A stretch of DNA of 41,776 nt from HGM04593 sp045644465 (GCA_045644465.1 JAZRGV010000048.1:1-41776), one strand, 5' to 3'; shown: positions 8,342 to 17,705, counted from the stretch's first letter. Numbers and translations: made by a program. Notes: generated from the sequence alone by a model not told the origin.

Positions 8342-10627
8342 TTATTCAATGAACCTCTCATTGAACATAAACCACCCCAAAGTAAGGCCAAAATTAACAT
8401 TTGCCTTGTGTGAACTATAGTAATTCACAAATGCACTTACCGATATTTTTGACAACCTTACAGCTGCAGTTATGTCGGCAATGTATTCAAAGGTGTCCAA
8501 TCTTTTTTTGCTGTAGCTTGCTGTTCCATCGGGGTTCTCCAAAATGGCCCTGTATGGTATGAATGCGTAGAAACTTGGACGTATCTGTATAAAACTGTTT
8601 AATTTTATTATTGGTGTTACTCCGCCGGCTATATATTGGTTGGCACGGAACTTGGGGTCATAGTTAAATAGTCCTGTCAGTGTGGGCGTAAATGCTCCTG
8701 CCTGCATCATTGTTGCCTGATATGTCTTGGATAATCTGCGCGTAGAGTAATAGAGCTGCAGATAAGTACCCAGCGTTAGCGATGGTGCAATCTTGAAGTG
8801 GTCGCGTCGTGTGTAGCATATCTGCAACCACGATTGGTTGAGAATGTTGTTTTCCATCTCAATTGTACCTTCGTATTTTTCTTGTCCTATAAGAAAGTTT
8901 GCCGACAGCACCTCGTATTGTCCGTCAGTTGGAAACACTTTAGCATTGAGTGTGTTGCCTTCGAGGCGTAAGAAACTGCTGAAAAGGTTAGAGGTATTTA
9001 TGTCAAATACAGGATGCTCCAGGTTTAGTATGCTCGACGGCATATATTCATCCTTTATGCCTGCAATGCCAATGCCAATTTCGGCCTTCTTGCGGTTAAG
9101 GAACGGAAGCACGAGCTTCATCTTGGCAAAGACCTCTCTGTTATGGTTCAGGGCTATAGAGTTTTCCTTTGAGAATAGATATCTCATGTTGTAATAATCT
9201 ATAGTGGAGTATGAACCAATGAATTTGAGTGACATGGGTATCTCGCTGTGGAAGTCTATACGTCCCGCCATCTCCACATTATTATATACCTTTCCTAACT
9301 GTCCGTCAAGTATGAACTCCTTTGAATGGTTCTTTATGTTGCGATAGTGTAGTCCAAAGTATATTTGGTTTGATATGTCGGTAGATATTCCTGCACCCAT
9401 TTTTAAAGTGAATGGTGGGTTTACCGACACGTCAAGATGCAGTGCGTATGCACTGTCTTGTTCGTTATATATTGCATGAGGGATAACGTTCTCTATGATT
9501 TCGCTTGAAACAAGGCTGTAATAGCCTCTTTTGCTTCTCTCGAATGTGAAGCGTTCGTCCTCTTTCTGGAACTCTTTGGTGATACCTTTCTCTTTATCTT
9601 TGCTAATTCCCTGTACCACAACTTTATTGAATACCATTGGAGGAATGCTTTGTTTGAAATGTGCTCGTCGTTTGGCTAGTGCTTCACTTTGTTCCCTCCT
9701 TGTTACGCGGCCTTTTATTGAATCTATAAGGCTGTTGGCATGCGTATAACCAATTTTGCTTATATTGTCTATCTTGTGAAAATCGAGCAGATTGACACCT
9801 TTTACGTGCATGTTTATTACAAATCCTTTCTCTTTGGACAAAGAATAGTCACTACGGCTCATGACAAGGTTTTCCACCTGGCTCATAATGTCTTTCTCGT
9901 CGGGAATAGTAGGGTTGTCGCTTACAATGCTTCCAATTATGACGTCTGGGTTGAACTCTTTTTGCATTACATCGCTTGGGAAGTTATTGTATAGCCCACC
10001 GTCGTACATCAGTACATTGTCAACCTTTATTGGTCTGAAGAAGAACGGGTAGGTCATTGATGCACGAACGGCATCGCCAAGATCGCCTTTTGAAAATACA
10101 ACTTCTCTTTTGTTATAAATGTCCGATGCCACACAACGGAATGGAACCATAAGGTTGTTGAAATCGCCTTTGCATGCAGCTGTGCTTCCCGAAAATGTCT
10201 CAAGGAAACCGAAATTCATTGGAGTGGCATTTACAATGTTGGCTTGTGGTGGAATAACGCGTAAAGAATCCTTGAACGAAAAATGTATGCTCAGTAAGTC
10301 GGGGACATCTTTGTTCTTTTTGAAGTAGTACATGTAATCCTGGTCCATAGTGCCTGTGTACCAACGTTGGAAGTCGTCGGTTTTCATCAGGGCTATCATC
10401 TCGTCGGGCGTATATCCCATAGCATAAAGTGCAGCAACAATAGCTCCCATGGATGTTCCGGCTACATAGTCTATGGGTATGTTATTCTCTTCGAGCACCT
10501 TTATTACACCTATATGAGCAAGGCCCCTTGCACCGCCACCGCTCATAACAAGTCCCACCTTCTGTGCGTTGAGCAGAGTAGGCAACATTATAAGTAGCAA
10601 TATGTGCAATATGAATCTTCTCATCAT
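8342..10627 (-). CDS. Patatin-like phospholipase with C-terminal outer-membrane barrel
   Basis: This 761-residue protein starts with a signal peptide (cleavage near LLNAQ, residue 22). A patatin domain follows: oxyanion loop SGGGARG (29-35), nucleophile GTSMG (Ser59) and the dyad aspartate in DGG (Asp209). Residues about 330-400 look like a POTRA-type linker (NKVVVQGISKDKEKG), and the remaining 350 residues have the alternating pattern of a BamA/TamA-type surface-antigen barrel ending in aromatic residues. That order matches type Vd (PlpD-like) patatin autotransporters, so the lipase would be passed to or through the outer membrane. Substrate is unknown. It is a single gene divergent from ettA. 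Confidence 0.92.
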   Translation of the reverse strand: MMRRFILHILLLIMLPTLLNAQKVGLVMSGGGARGLAHIGVIKVLEENNIPIDYVAGTSMGAIVAALYAMGYTPDEMIALMKTDDFQRWYTGTMDQDYMYYFKKNKDVPDLLSIHFSFKDSLRVIPPQANIVNATPMNFGFLETFSGSTAACKGDFNNLMVPFRCVASDIYNKREVVFSKGDLGDAVRASMTYPFFFRPIKVDNVLMYDGGLYNNFPSDVMQKEFNPDVIIGSIVSDNPTIPDEKDIMSQVENLVMSRSDYSLSKEKGFVINMHVKGVNLLDFHKIDNISKIGYTHANSLIDSIKGRVTRREQSEALAKRRAHFKQSIPPMVFNKVVVQGISKDKEKGITKEFQKEDERFTFERSKRGYYSLVSSEIIENVIPHAIYNEQDSAYALHLDVSVNPPFTLKMGAGISTDISNQIYFGLHYRNIKNHSKEFILDGQLGKVYNNVEMAGRIDFHSEIPMSLKFIGSYSTIDYYNMRYLFSKENSIALNHNREVFAKMKLVLPFLNRKKAEIGIGIAGIKDEYMPSSILNLEHPVFDINTSNLFSSFLRLEGNTLNAKVFPTDGQYEVLSANFLIGQEKYEGTIEMENNILNQSWLQICYTRRDHFKIAPSLTLGTYLQLYYSTRRLSKTYQATMMQAGAFTPTLTGLFNYDPKFRANQYIAGGVTPIIKLNSFIQIRPSFYAFIPYRAILENPDGTASYSKKRLDTFEYIADITAAVRLSKISVSAFVNYYSSHKANVNFGLTLGWFMFNERFIE

Positions 10628-10814
10628 TCAACTATATACATCTTCGTGTATAATTTCAAATATAACCAAAACGGGTTACAAATATGAAATTTGCTTCAAT
10701 GTTTTTTGTAGAAATTGAAGTGTGTCTTTGAGTATTACTTCAAAGATATACACAAACAGATAAAAAAACAAAGCAAGCTATCTTCTTTTTGCTTATTTGT
10801 TCGTATCTTCGCAT

Positions 10815-10822
10815 TATATTTG
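10815..10822 (+). promoter_or_regulatory. Possible -7 element for ettA
   Basis: TATATTTG lies 35 bp before the ettA start and a second candidate, TATCTTCG, is at 10804-10811. No TTTG at the ideal 19-21 bp spacing was found for either, so the exact promoter is uncertain. Confidence 0.4.
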
Positions 10823-10857
10823 CATATATGTAAAACAATAACAAAAAACAATTATAT

Positions 10858-12555
10858 ATGGCTACAGTTGACGATAAGAAAATTATTTTTTCGATGGTCG
10901 ATTTGAGTAAGACAATCAAACAGACCAATAAACAAGTTCTTAAAAACATCTATCTTTCATTCTTCTACGGTGCTAAAATTGGTATCGTAGGTATGAATGG
11001 TGCCGGTAAATCAACTCTTATGAAAATTATTGCCGGTCTTGACAATGATTATCAGGGCAATGTTGTGTGGTCACCCGGCTACACTGTTGGCTATCTGCCA
11101 CAGGAACCACATTTGCAGGACGGTAAAACAGTTATGGAGTGTGTGAAAGAGGGTGTACAGGCTACCGTAGATGCTCTTGCCGAGTATGAGGAAATCAATA
11201 TGAAGTTCGGTTTGCCCGAATATTACGAGGATGAGGATAAGATGAACCAGCTTTTTGCACGTCAGGCAGAGTTGCAGGACATCATCGATGCTACAGATGC
11301 ATGGAATCTCGACAGCAAGCTCGAGCGCGCTATGGCGGCTCTTCGTTGTCCGGCCCCAGATGAACTTGTTGACCATCTGTCGGGTGGTGAGCGTCGTCGT
11401 GTGGCTCTGTGTCGTCTGCTTTTACAAAAGCCCGATGTGTTGCTCCTCGATGAGCCTACCAACCACCTCGATGCCGAGAGTATCGACTGGCTCGAGCAGC
11501 ACCTCAACCAATATGAGGGTACTGTAATTGCCGTAACTCACGACCGTTACTTCCTTGATGATGTTGCTGGCTGGATTCTTGAACTCGACCGTGGCGAGGG
11601 AATTCCCTGGCAGGGTAACTACTCTTCATGGCTCGACCAAAAGACAAAGCGTATGGAGCAGGAAGAGAAGAGTGCTAGCAAACGCCGCAAGACTCTTGAG
11701 CGTGAGCTTGAATGGGTGCGTATGTCGCCTAAGGCTCGTCAGGCTAAAGGCAAGGCGCGTCTTAACTCATACGAGCGCATGCTTAACGAGGATCAGAAAG
11801 AACGTGAAGAGAAACTTGAAATCTTTATCCCTAACGGTCCACGTCTTGGTAACAAGGTTATCAATGCCGAAAATATCGGTAAGTCATTCGGAAGCAAGCA
11901 TCTGTTCAGCAACTTGAACTTTATGCTTCCTCCTAACGGCATTGTTGGTGTAATTGGTCCTAACGGTGCTGGTAAAACAACTCTCTTCCGCATGATTATG
12001 GGACTTGAAACAGCCGATGAGGGTACATTCGAGGTTGGCGAAACTGTTAAGATTGCATACGTTGACCAGAACCACAAGGATATTGTTGCCGACAAGACTG
12101 TTTACGAGGTAATGAGCCAGGGCAACGAACTTATGCGTCTTGGCGGTAAGGAAATCAATGTACGTGCATACCTTTCACGTTTCAACTTCACAGGTGCCGA
12201 CCAGGAGAAAAAATGTGGTGTCCTTTCAGGTGGTGAGCGTAACCGTCTGCATCTTGCTATGGCTCTTAAAGAGGGTGGTAACGTGCTTCTTCTCGACGAG
12301 CCTACCAATGATATCGACGTTAACACACTTCGTGCTCTTGAGGAAGGTCTTGAGAATTTCGCAGGCTGTGCTGTTGTGATCAGCCACGACCGCTGGTTCC
12401 TCGACCGTATATGTACTCATATCATCGCTTTCGAAGGTGACGGTAATGTATTCTCATTCGAGGGCTCATACTCCGATTACGAAGAGAACAAGATGCGACG
12501 TCTTGGAATTGAGGAACCTAAGAAGGTGCGTTATCGTAAGCTAATGGAAGACTAA
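10858..12555 (+). CDS. ettA: ABC-F protein EttA, energy-dependent translational throttle
   Basis: A 565-residue soluble ABC-F ATPase with two nucleotide-binding domains and no membrane segment, the usual EttA length. Walker A of domain 1 is GMNGAGKST (about 45-53) with LSGGERRRVAL and LLLDEPTNHLD; domain 2 has GPNGAGKTT (about 363), LSGGERNRLHLA and LLLDEPTNDID. Between them lies a charged linker about 250-320 (PtIM) with KARQAKGKARL. Family knowledge: EttA binds the ribosomal E site and gates the first peptide bond according to ADP/ATP. A 121-bp inverted-repeat element follows only 4 bp after the stop codon. Confidence 0.95.
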   Translation: MATVDDKKIIFSMVDLSKTIKQTNKQVLKNIYLSFFYGAKIGIVGMNGAGKSTLMKIIAGLDNDYQGNVVWSPGYTVGYLPQEPHLQDGKTVMECVKEGVQATVDALAEYEEINMKFGLPEYYEDEDKMNQLFARQAELQDIIDATDAWNLDSKLERAMAALRCPAPDELVDHLSGGERRRVALCRLLLQKPDVLLLDEPTNHLDAESIDWLEQHLNQYEGTVIAVTHDRYFLDDVAGWILELDRGEGIPWQGNYSSWLDQKTKRMEQEEKSASKRRKTLERELEWVRMSPKARQAKGKARLNSYERMLNEDQKEREEKLEIFIPNGPRLGNKVINAENIGKSFGSKHLFSNLNFMLPPNGIVGVIGPNGAGKTTLFRMIMGLETADEGTFEVGETVKIAYVDQNHKDIVADKTVYEVMSQGNELMRLGGKEINVRAYLSRFNFTGADQEKKCGVLSGGERNRLHLAMALKEGGNVLLLDEPTNDIDVNTLRALEEGLENFAGCAVVISHDRWFLDRICTHIIAFEGDGNVFSFEGSYSDYEENKMRRLGIEEPKKVRYRKLMED

Positions 12556-12559
12556 TCCT

Positions 12560-12680
12560 TTATTGTATAAAAGGTTACTGACTGCGTTACGCTTGTTTCT
12601 GTATCAGGTCATTTTGGGGTAACTAAACTCCCGGCTACATAAAATTAGCAAGCCTTGTCATTAAACCTTTTATACAATAA
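12560..12680. repeat. 121-bp element bounded by perfect 17-bp inverted repeats
   Basis: TTATTGTATAAAAGGTT (12560-12576) is the exact reverse complement of 12664-12680; 87 bp lie between. Inside, TGAC (579-582 of this kilobase, i.e. 12579-12582) can pair with GTCA at 12657-12660 and GCTTG at 12591-12595 with CAAGC at 12649-12653, continuing the stem inward. No target-site duplication is visible. It could be a structured RNA at the end of the ettA transcript or a small non-autonomous element. Confidence 0.6.
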
Positions 12681-12757
12681 ATATGATTTTTGCATTGTTA
12701 CCGGCAAGTTTTGTTTGAACCGACATTTCTGTAAATGATTTTTTTTACCTTGCAGCT

Positions 12758-12976
12758 ATGATTCCTATATTGTTATATATTATCTACAAGAAGAAAGGAA
12801 AGGATATTTCCCGGGCAGCAAAGAAAATGCTCAGCAAGACCAAGGCAAGGAGGATGTTGAAGAAGGCCGAGAAGATGTCGAGAATCGAAAATAAATCAAG
12901 GAGAAGACCTATAAGAAATGCATATAGTAAATTCAAAAATCGTAGATTCAATCGTAAAAGAACTCGAAATAGATGA
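12758..12976 (+). CDS. Possible small, very basic protein overlapping the aminotransferase start
   Basis: The frame encodes 72 residues with a short hydrophobic start (MIPILLYIIY) and then an extremely lysine/arginine-rich body (KKKGK, KTKARRMLKKAEK, KSRRRPIR, NRRFNRKRTRNR). Codons in the first two thirds look host-like (AAG, GCA, GAG). It overlaps the next gene by 59 bp in another frame, which is long for a bacterial operon and lowers confidence. If real, the hydrophobic start plus basic tail suggests membrane and nucleic-acid contact. It may also be chance in A-rich DNA. Confidence 0.3.
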   Translation: MIPILLYIIYKKKGKDISRAAKKMLSKTKARRMLKKAEKMSRIENKSRRRPIRNAYSKFKNRRFNRKRTRNR

Positions 12977-14219
12977 TATCCGTTCTGCCTCTATTCGTCA
13001 GATAGGTGCTGTGGTGCGTGCTGTAGAGGCACGTACCGGGGTTGAGTATATCCATTTCGAAATGGGTGTTCCGGGATTGTCGCCTTCGGAAGTTGGTGTA
13101 AAAGCAGAATGTGAGGCTTTGCAGCGTGGGGTTGCATCGGTATATCCAATTATTGATGGTATTCCCGAAATAAAAGAACAGGCGTCGCGTTTTGTAAAGG
13201 CATTTCTCGATACTGATATCAAGCCACAAGGTTGTATTCCCACTGTCGGCTCCATGCAGGCTTCGTTTGCTTCGTTGATGCTTGCTTCTCAGCTTGATGA
13301 GAAACGAGATACAGTGCTTTATATCGACCCGGGATTTCCTGTACAGAAACTTCAGGCGAAGGTGATAGGTGTAAATGTGGCTTCGTTCGATATAGCTTCA
13401 TATCGTGGTAAGGCTCTTGAGGCCAAGCTTGAGGAGTTTTACACTAAAGGTAATATCTGTGCAGTGCTTTATTCTACACCAAATAACCCTACATGGATGA
13501 CGCTCACCGAGGAAGAACTTGAAATTATAGGTCGCTTGTCTGCTAAATACGACGTGCTTGTAATCGAGGACCTTGCCTATATGACAATGGATTTCCGCCG
13601 TGATATGAGCCGTCCTTTTGAGCCTCCATTCCAACCGAGTGTGTCAAAATATACCGATAACTATATTCTTCTTATAAGCGCGTCAAAGATATTCAGCTAT
13701 GCAGGTCAGCGCATTGCTCTTGCATGTATCTCCGACAAACTTTTTGCACGTCATTACGATACTTTGAAGGAGCGTTACGGCATGCCACGCTTTGGCTCGG
13801 CCTTTGCCTATGCTTTTCTTTACTCATTTTCATCGGGCGTGTCGCACTCTGCACAGTGTGCTATGGCGGCAATGCTCAAGGCTGCATGTGACGGCGAATA
13901 CAATTTTGTAAACGACATTAAAGAGTATGCAGTTCGCACAGCGCGCATAAAGGAGATACTTCTGCGCAATGGTTTTAATGTTGTTTACGATACCGATGGC
14001 GAGGAGCCTGTAAGCGACGGATTCTTCTTTACAATAGGGTATAAGGATATGCCTGGTGGGGAGTTGCTTAAGGAATTGCTTTATTATGGTATAAGCGGAA
14101 TTGACCTTGCAACTACCGGTGCTACACGTAACGGAATACGTGCGTGCTCATCTAATATCAAGCCACACCATTATGCTATGCTTGAAGAAAGACTTAAACT
14201 GTTTAATGAAAATCATTAA
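12918..14219 (+). CDS. PLP-dependent aminotransferase, class I/II
   Basis: A 433-residue cytoplasmic fold-type I aminotransferase. Visible landmarks are the N-terminal EMGVPGL segment (48-54), the substrate-loop YSTPNNP (185-191), the aspartate in VIEDLAYM (about 215-222) and the PLP lysine in SASKIF (Lys257) followed by the phosphate-binding AGQRIAL. The start at 12918 keeps the family-like N terminus and has AAGGAG at 12898-12903, a rather long 14 bp upstream. The amino donor and product cannot be read from sequence. The GH20 gene follows 13 bp later, so the two are probably co-transcribed. Confidence 0.88.
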   Translation: MHIVNSKIVDSIVKELEIDDIRSASIRQIGAVVRAVEARTGVEYIHFEMGVPGLSPSEVGVKAECEALQRGVASVYPIIDGIPEIKEQASRFVKAFLDTDIKPQGCIPTVGSMQASFASLMLASQLDEKRDTVLYIDPGFPVQKLQAKVIGVNVASFDIASYRGKALEAKLEEFYTKGNICAVLYSTPNNPTWMTLTEEELEIIGRLSAKYDVLVIEDLAYMTMDFRRDMSRPFEPPFQPSVSKYTDNYILLISASKIFSYAGQRIALACISDKLFARHYDTLKERYGMPRFGSAFAYAFLYSFSSGVSHSAQCAMAAMLKAACDGEYNFVNDIKEYAVRTARIKEILLRNGFNVVYDTDGEEPVSDGFFFTIGYKDMPGGELLKELLYYGISGIDLATTGATRNGIRACSSNIKPHHYAMLEERLKLFNENH

Positions 14220-14232
14220 TATTTAATACGTT

Positions 14233-15876
14233 ATGAGAATATTTTTATCTTTGCTTTTCTCTCTTGTTCTTCTCTCCGCAACAGCGCAGGAGATATCACT
14301 GATACCACAGCCTGCAAAGGTTGAAGTGAAGGAGGGTGCTTTTCTTCTTAAGAAAGGAACTGTGCTATATGTTGATGCTACTGTAAAAAATGTTGCAGAA
14401 CAATTTGCAGCAACCATACATGCTACAACTGGAGTCAAGTTGAAGATTTCGGATTACAACTCTTTTGCCAAGAGGTTCAATTCTCGCAAGCCTGCGATTT
14501 ATCTTATTGTTGTACCTGATATGTCGGATGAAGAATATGCCCTTGACGTGCGTGACAATTTTATTTTTATTGAAGCGACAAAGCCTGCAGGTTTCTTCTA
14601 TGCATTGCAGACATTGAAACAGCTCATGCCTCGTAATGTAATGGCAGGTGTTCCTGATGATGATATAAAGGAGTGGAGCATTCCGGCTGTTGAGATAAAC
14701 GACTCACCACGTTTCGGATGGCGTGGCTTTATGCTCGACGAAGGCCGTCATTTCTATGGCAAGGAGGAGATAAAGAAGATTATCGATGTTATGGCTGCCT
14801 ATAAGATGAACCGTTTTCATTGGCATCTAACCGAGGACCAAGGCTGGCGCATTGAGATAAAAAAATATCCTAAACTCACAGAGATTGGTGCTTGGCGTGA
14901 CAGTAAAGTCTGTGCATGGGGCGATGTAAAACCCGACGGAACACGCTATGGTGGCTTCTATACACACGAAGATATAAAAGAGGTTGTAGAGTATGCCAAA
15001 GAACGTTTTGTTGAGATTGTTCCCGAGGTTGACATTCCTGGCCATTCTCAGGCAGCAGTAGCGTCGTATCCTGAATTCCTTGCATGCGACCCGGAGAACA
15101 AGCACGAAGTATGGTTGTGGCAAGGTGTATCAAGTGATGTTATAAACGTTGCCAACCCACAGGCTGTGCAGTTTGCAAAAGATGTCATTGATGAACTTAC
15201 TGAGTTGTTCCCGTTCGGTTATATACATCTTGGAGGTGATGAATGTCCAACACACAAGTGGGAGCGCAATGATGAGTGTCAGGCTCTTTTGAAAGAGATA
15301 AGCTCAACAAACTATCGCGACCTTCAGATACATTTCTACAAGCAACTGAAAGACCATATAGCGCAGAAGCCTGTAGAGCAACAGCGTAAGCTTATCTTTT
15401 GGAACGAGGTGTTGCATGGCAACACAACATCGCTTGGCGATGATATAACAATTATGGCGTGGATTGGTGCCGATGGTGCTGCAAAGGATGCTGCTCAAAG
15501 AGGTATGAATACAATCCTCTCTCCACAAATACCTTATTATATCAATCGCAAGCAGTCTGACCTGCCTACCGAGCCACACTCTCAAGGCTATGGTACAGAG
15601 ACCGTTGAGCGCGTTTACGATTACAAGCCAATGAATAATGTTCCGGCTGAATTGCAACCTAAATATTTGGGTGTACAGGCTAATTTCTGGACAGAGTGGG
15701 TTGTTGAACCAGAAGTTGTGCAATACCTTATGTTGCCACGTTTGGTAGCTGTTGCAGAGGCAGGGTGGACTCCGGCTGAAAAACGCGACTATAAGAGTTT
15801 CTTGGAGCGTTTGCAAGGTGAGCAGGTATATTATCGTTTAAGAGGTGTAGATTACGGAAAACACGTATTTAAGTAA
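14233..15876 (+). CDS. Beta-N-acetylhexosaminidase, GH20, exported
   Basis: The 547-residue enzyme has a signal peptide (residues 1-18, ending SATAQ), a small GH20b N-terminal domain (about 20-150) and a GH20 TIM barrel (about 158-500). The catalytic Asp-Glu pair is in HLGGDECPTHKW (Asp336, Glu337), with family landmarks DEGRHF (169-174), HWHLTEDQGWR (196-206) and PEVDIPGH (264-271). It removes terminal GlcNAc or GalNAc from glycans by substrate-assisted catalysis, in the periplasm or at the surface. This fits mucin or N-glycan foraging. It is short and lacks extra binding modules. It ends with its own terminator. Confidence 0.95.
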   Translation: MRIFLSLLFSLVLLSATAQEISLIPQPAKVEVKEGAFLLKKGTVLYVDATVKNVAEQFAATIHATTGVKLKISDYNSFAKRFNSRKPAIYLIVVPDMSDEEYALDVRDNFIFIEATKPAGFFYALQTLKQLMPRNVMAGVPDDDIKEWSIPAVEINDSPRFGWRGFMLDEGRHFYGKEEIKKIIDVMAAYKMNRFHWHLTEDQGWRIEIKKYPKLTEIGAWRDSKVCAWGDVKPDGTRYGGFYTHEDIKEVVEYAKERFVEIVPEVDIPGHSQAAVASYPEFLACDPENKHEVWLWQGVSSDVINVANPQAVQFAKDVIDELTELFPFGYIHLGGDECPTHKWERNDECQALLKEISSTNYRDLQIHFYKQLKDHIAQKPVEQQRKLIFWNEVLHGNTTSLGDDITIMAWIGADGAAKDAAQRGMNTILSPQIPYYINRKQSDLPTEPHSQGYGTETVERVYDYKPMNNVPAELQPKYLGVQANFWTEWVVEPEVVQYLMLPRLVAVAEAGWTPAEKRDYKSFLERLQGEQVYYRLRGVDYGKHVFK

Positions 15877-15898
15877 TACGCACTTTAATATTACAGTT

Positions 15899-15931
15899 AT
15901 CCAACGGGCAATGGCTCGTTGGATTTTTTTT
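15899..15931 (+). terminator. Intrinsic terminator of the GH20 gene
   Basis: ATCCAACG (15899-15906) pairs exactly with CGTTGGAT (15917-15924) and runs straight into a tract of eight Ts. Confidence 0.88.
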
Positions 15932-16938
15932 GTATAAATTGCGCGTTGATTGTTAGTAATAGGGCACTACATGTTGGTATTGCAGATTTCCGCTTCAGTC
16001 TTTGTTTCGTATTGGATATGATGTGAATGATAATTATTGATTATCGAAAAATTGTATAAAGCAGTAAGGTGTGATCCCCTGTTTTTTTTAGTAGCTTTTT
16101 CTGTAGCTGTGTTGAATGTCTTTTTCTATTCTCTTTTTTGTTCGTTTTTCGCTCAAAAGCCATTTTTTGTTGCAGTTTTTCTATTTGCCCAACCTGTTAA
16201 TAGACTATTTTTGTAGCTATTGTGCAGTAAATCAGCAAATTAGGCAATTTTAAACGGCGTGAGAATTAAAAAATAGTTTTCAACCTCTATAATGGTGCGA
16301 TTTTTTAGAAAATTGAAGAGATTCTCTTTTTACAACATCCCTTTCTATCAATTTCTTTGCTTTACAAAAGTTATTTTAAATAAATATACATACTTCTGTA
16401 ATATTCTTATTGTTTATTATTGTAAACACATTCGTATAACGATAATGTGTTTGTATATTGTTTCTTGTAAACAGAGTGGTGTAGGAGTGTGGTTTAAAAA
16501 TGTATAATTACATATGTATTACACATTATGTCGTTATTTAATAATTTTCGTTCAGGTTATCAACAGGCGGTTATAAACAGTGTTAATAGCGATATTCGGT
16601 TTTTATACAAATAAATTATTTGTTGGTATATTGTTTGAAATCAATGTTTTATACTCTATTTATTATTTATGTACATTAATTGTTTTGTACATTTTATGTA
16701 TTGGATTTTTATAAAATGTATAAAACGAGCTGTTTCTAATAATTATTGTTTTAAAAATCAGTATTTTATAGTGTAAAATATAATGTTGTTTGTATATATG
16801 GAACACTCTTTGATTTTATTCAGGTGTGCGGATTCTGTTCTAAATTTCTCTTAAACTGTGTGTTTGTTTTGTCAAATTGTATATTGTAACAAATGTAACA
16901 AAGGCGCGTGTTGTGCTTAAAAATATTTTCAATTTTCT
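15932..16938. other. About 1 kb of AT-rich DNA without a supported gene
   Basis: The stretch has no convincing coding frame; the only plus-strand frame of note (16292-16507) is AT-rich and lacks protein-like composition. It contains three single-mismatch matches to the DnaA box TTATNCACA within 55 bp (16557-16565, 16571-16579, 16603-16611) and another in reverse at 16022-16030. There is also an inverted repeat TACATTTTAT at 16688-16697 with its complement at 16711-16720, and a tandem TGTAACAAA pair near 16884-16902. Confidence 0.6.
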
Positions 16939-16970
16939 TTTGTTTGTTTTCCCGATTATGGCTAACTTTG
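16939..16970 (+). promoter_or_regulatory. Promoter for the XRE regulator
   Basis: TTTG (16939-16942) and TAACTTTG (16963-16970) are 20 bp apart, a good Bacteroidetes promoter. The coding start is 50 bp downstream. Confidence 0.65.
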
Positions 16971-17019
16971 TAAAGTTGAAAACGTAAAACATTTGTAATT
17001 TACAAAAACTGCATATTTT

Positions 17020-17559
17020 ATGAGCGAGCGCGAAAGGATAGAATTGTTGATGAAATGCTATAATTTGTCATCGTCGCAATTTGCTGACAGAACGGGAATA
17101 CAACGAGCATCGGTATCTCATATTCTAAGTGGTAGGAATAAACCAAGTTTGGAAGTAATGCTCAAGATATACGAATCGTTTCCAGATTTGGATATAAAAT
17201 GGCTTATGACCGGTGTTGGTGAAGAGCCCGCAGGTGATGTTGCTGTTGTAAAAGAGCCTGTACCTTCCACACAGCCATCCGGCTTGTTTGGCGGTTTTGA
17301 AAATGAGACAGCGAATGATGATCATTTGCCGTTTGTGAATGCAATTGTTTCGGAACCTGTGGCACCACCGGTTAGAAAATCTCGTGTTCAGCCCGAAGTG
17401 CAACGTTTACCCGACGCAACAGTTCCGCAAACAGATAAGCGTCGTACAACCCAACCCCGTGCTACAGTGCAAACGCCTGTAACTCAAAGAAAGATTAAAG
17501 AGGTGCGTGTTTTCTATACTGATGGAACGTATGAGGTGCTTGTGCCTGAAAGAGGTTGA
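17020..17559 (+). CDS. XRE-family helix-turn-helix regulator
   Basis: This 179-residue protein has an N-terminal HTH_3 domain (about 1-60): helix 2 near SSSQFADRTG and the recognition helix near QRASVSHILSGRNKPS, followed by LKIYESFPDLDIKWLMTG, which is typical of the Bacteroidales version of this domain. Residues about 75-150 are low-complexity, rich in P, T, Q and V and probably disordered. The last 20 residues (EVRVFYTDGTYEVL) look like a small beta hairpin. It stands alone with its own promoter and terminator behind 1 kb of AT-rich DNA. Its target is unknown; it carries no ligand or peptidase domain. Confidence 0.9.
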   Translation: MSERERIELLMKCYNLSSSQFADRTGIQRASVSHILSGRNKPSLEVMLKIYESFPDLDIKWLMTGVGEEPAGDVAVVKEPVPSTQPSGLFGGFENETANDDHLPFVNAIVSEPVAPPVRKSRVQPEVQRLPDATVPQTDKRRTTQPRATVQTPVTQRKIKEVRVFYTDGTYEVLVPERG

Positions 17560-17636
17560 CAATGCAAATCACAGCTCCAGATATGGTAGTGTTGGTTATT
17601 GCAACGACATATTACTGCGAATGTATTGAAACGTAT

Positions 17637-17673
17637 ATATGGGTGGCCCACTCAAGGCTACCCATATCTTTTA
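17637..17673 (+). terminator. Intrinsic terminator of the XRE gene
   Basis: ATATGGGTGGCC (17637-17648) pairs along its whole length with GGCTACCCATAT (17656-17667), one pair being G-U on the plus strand, then CTTTTATT. Confidence 0.75.
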
Positions 17674-17705
17674 TTAGTGTTATTGCAATTTATCCCTTTT
17701 TCTGT

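Noticed and set aside
16292..16507. A 71-residue frame in the AT-rich gap
   Set aside because: Composition (Phe, Tyr, Ile, Cys, Lys) is what random AT-rich DNA gives, and no start signal is visible.
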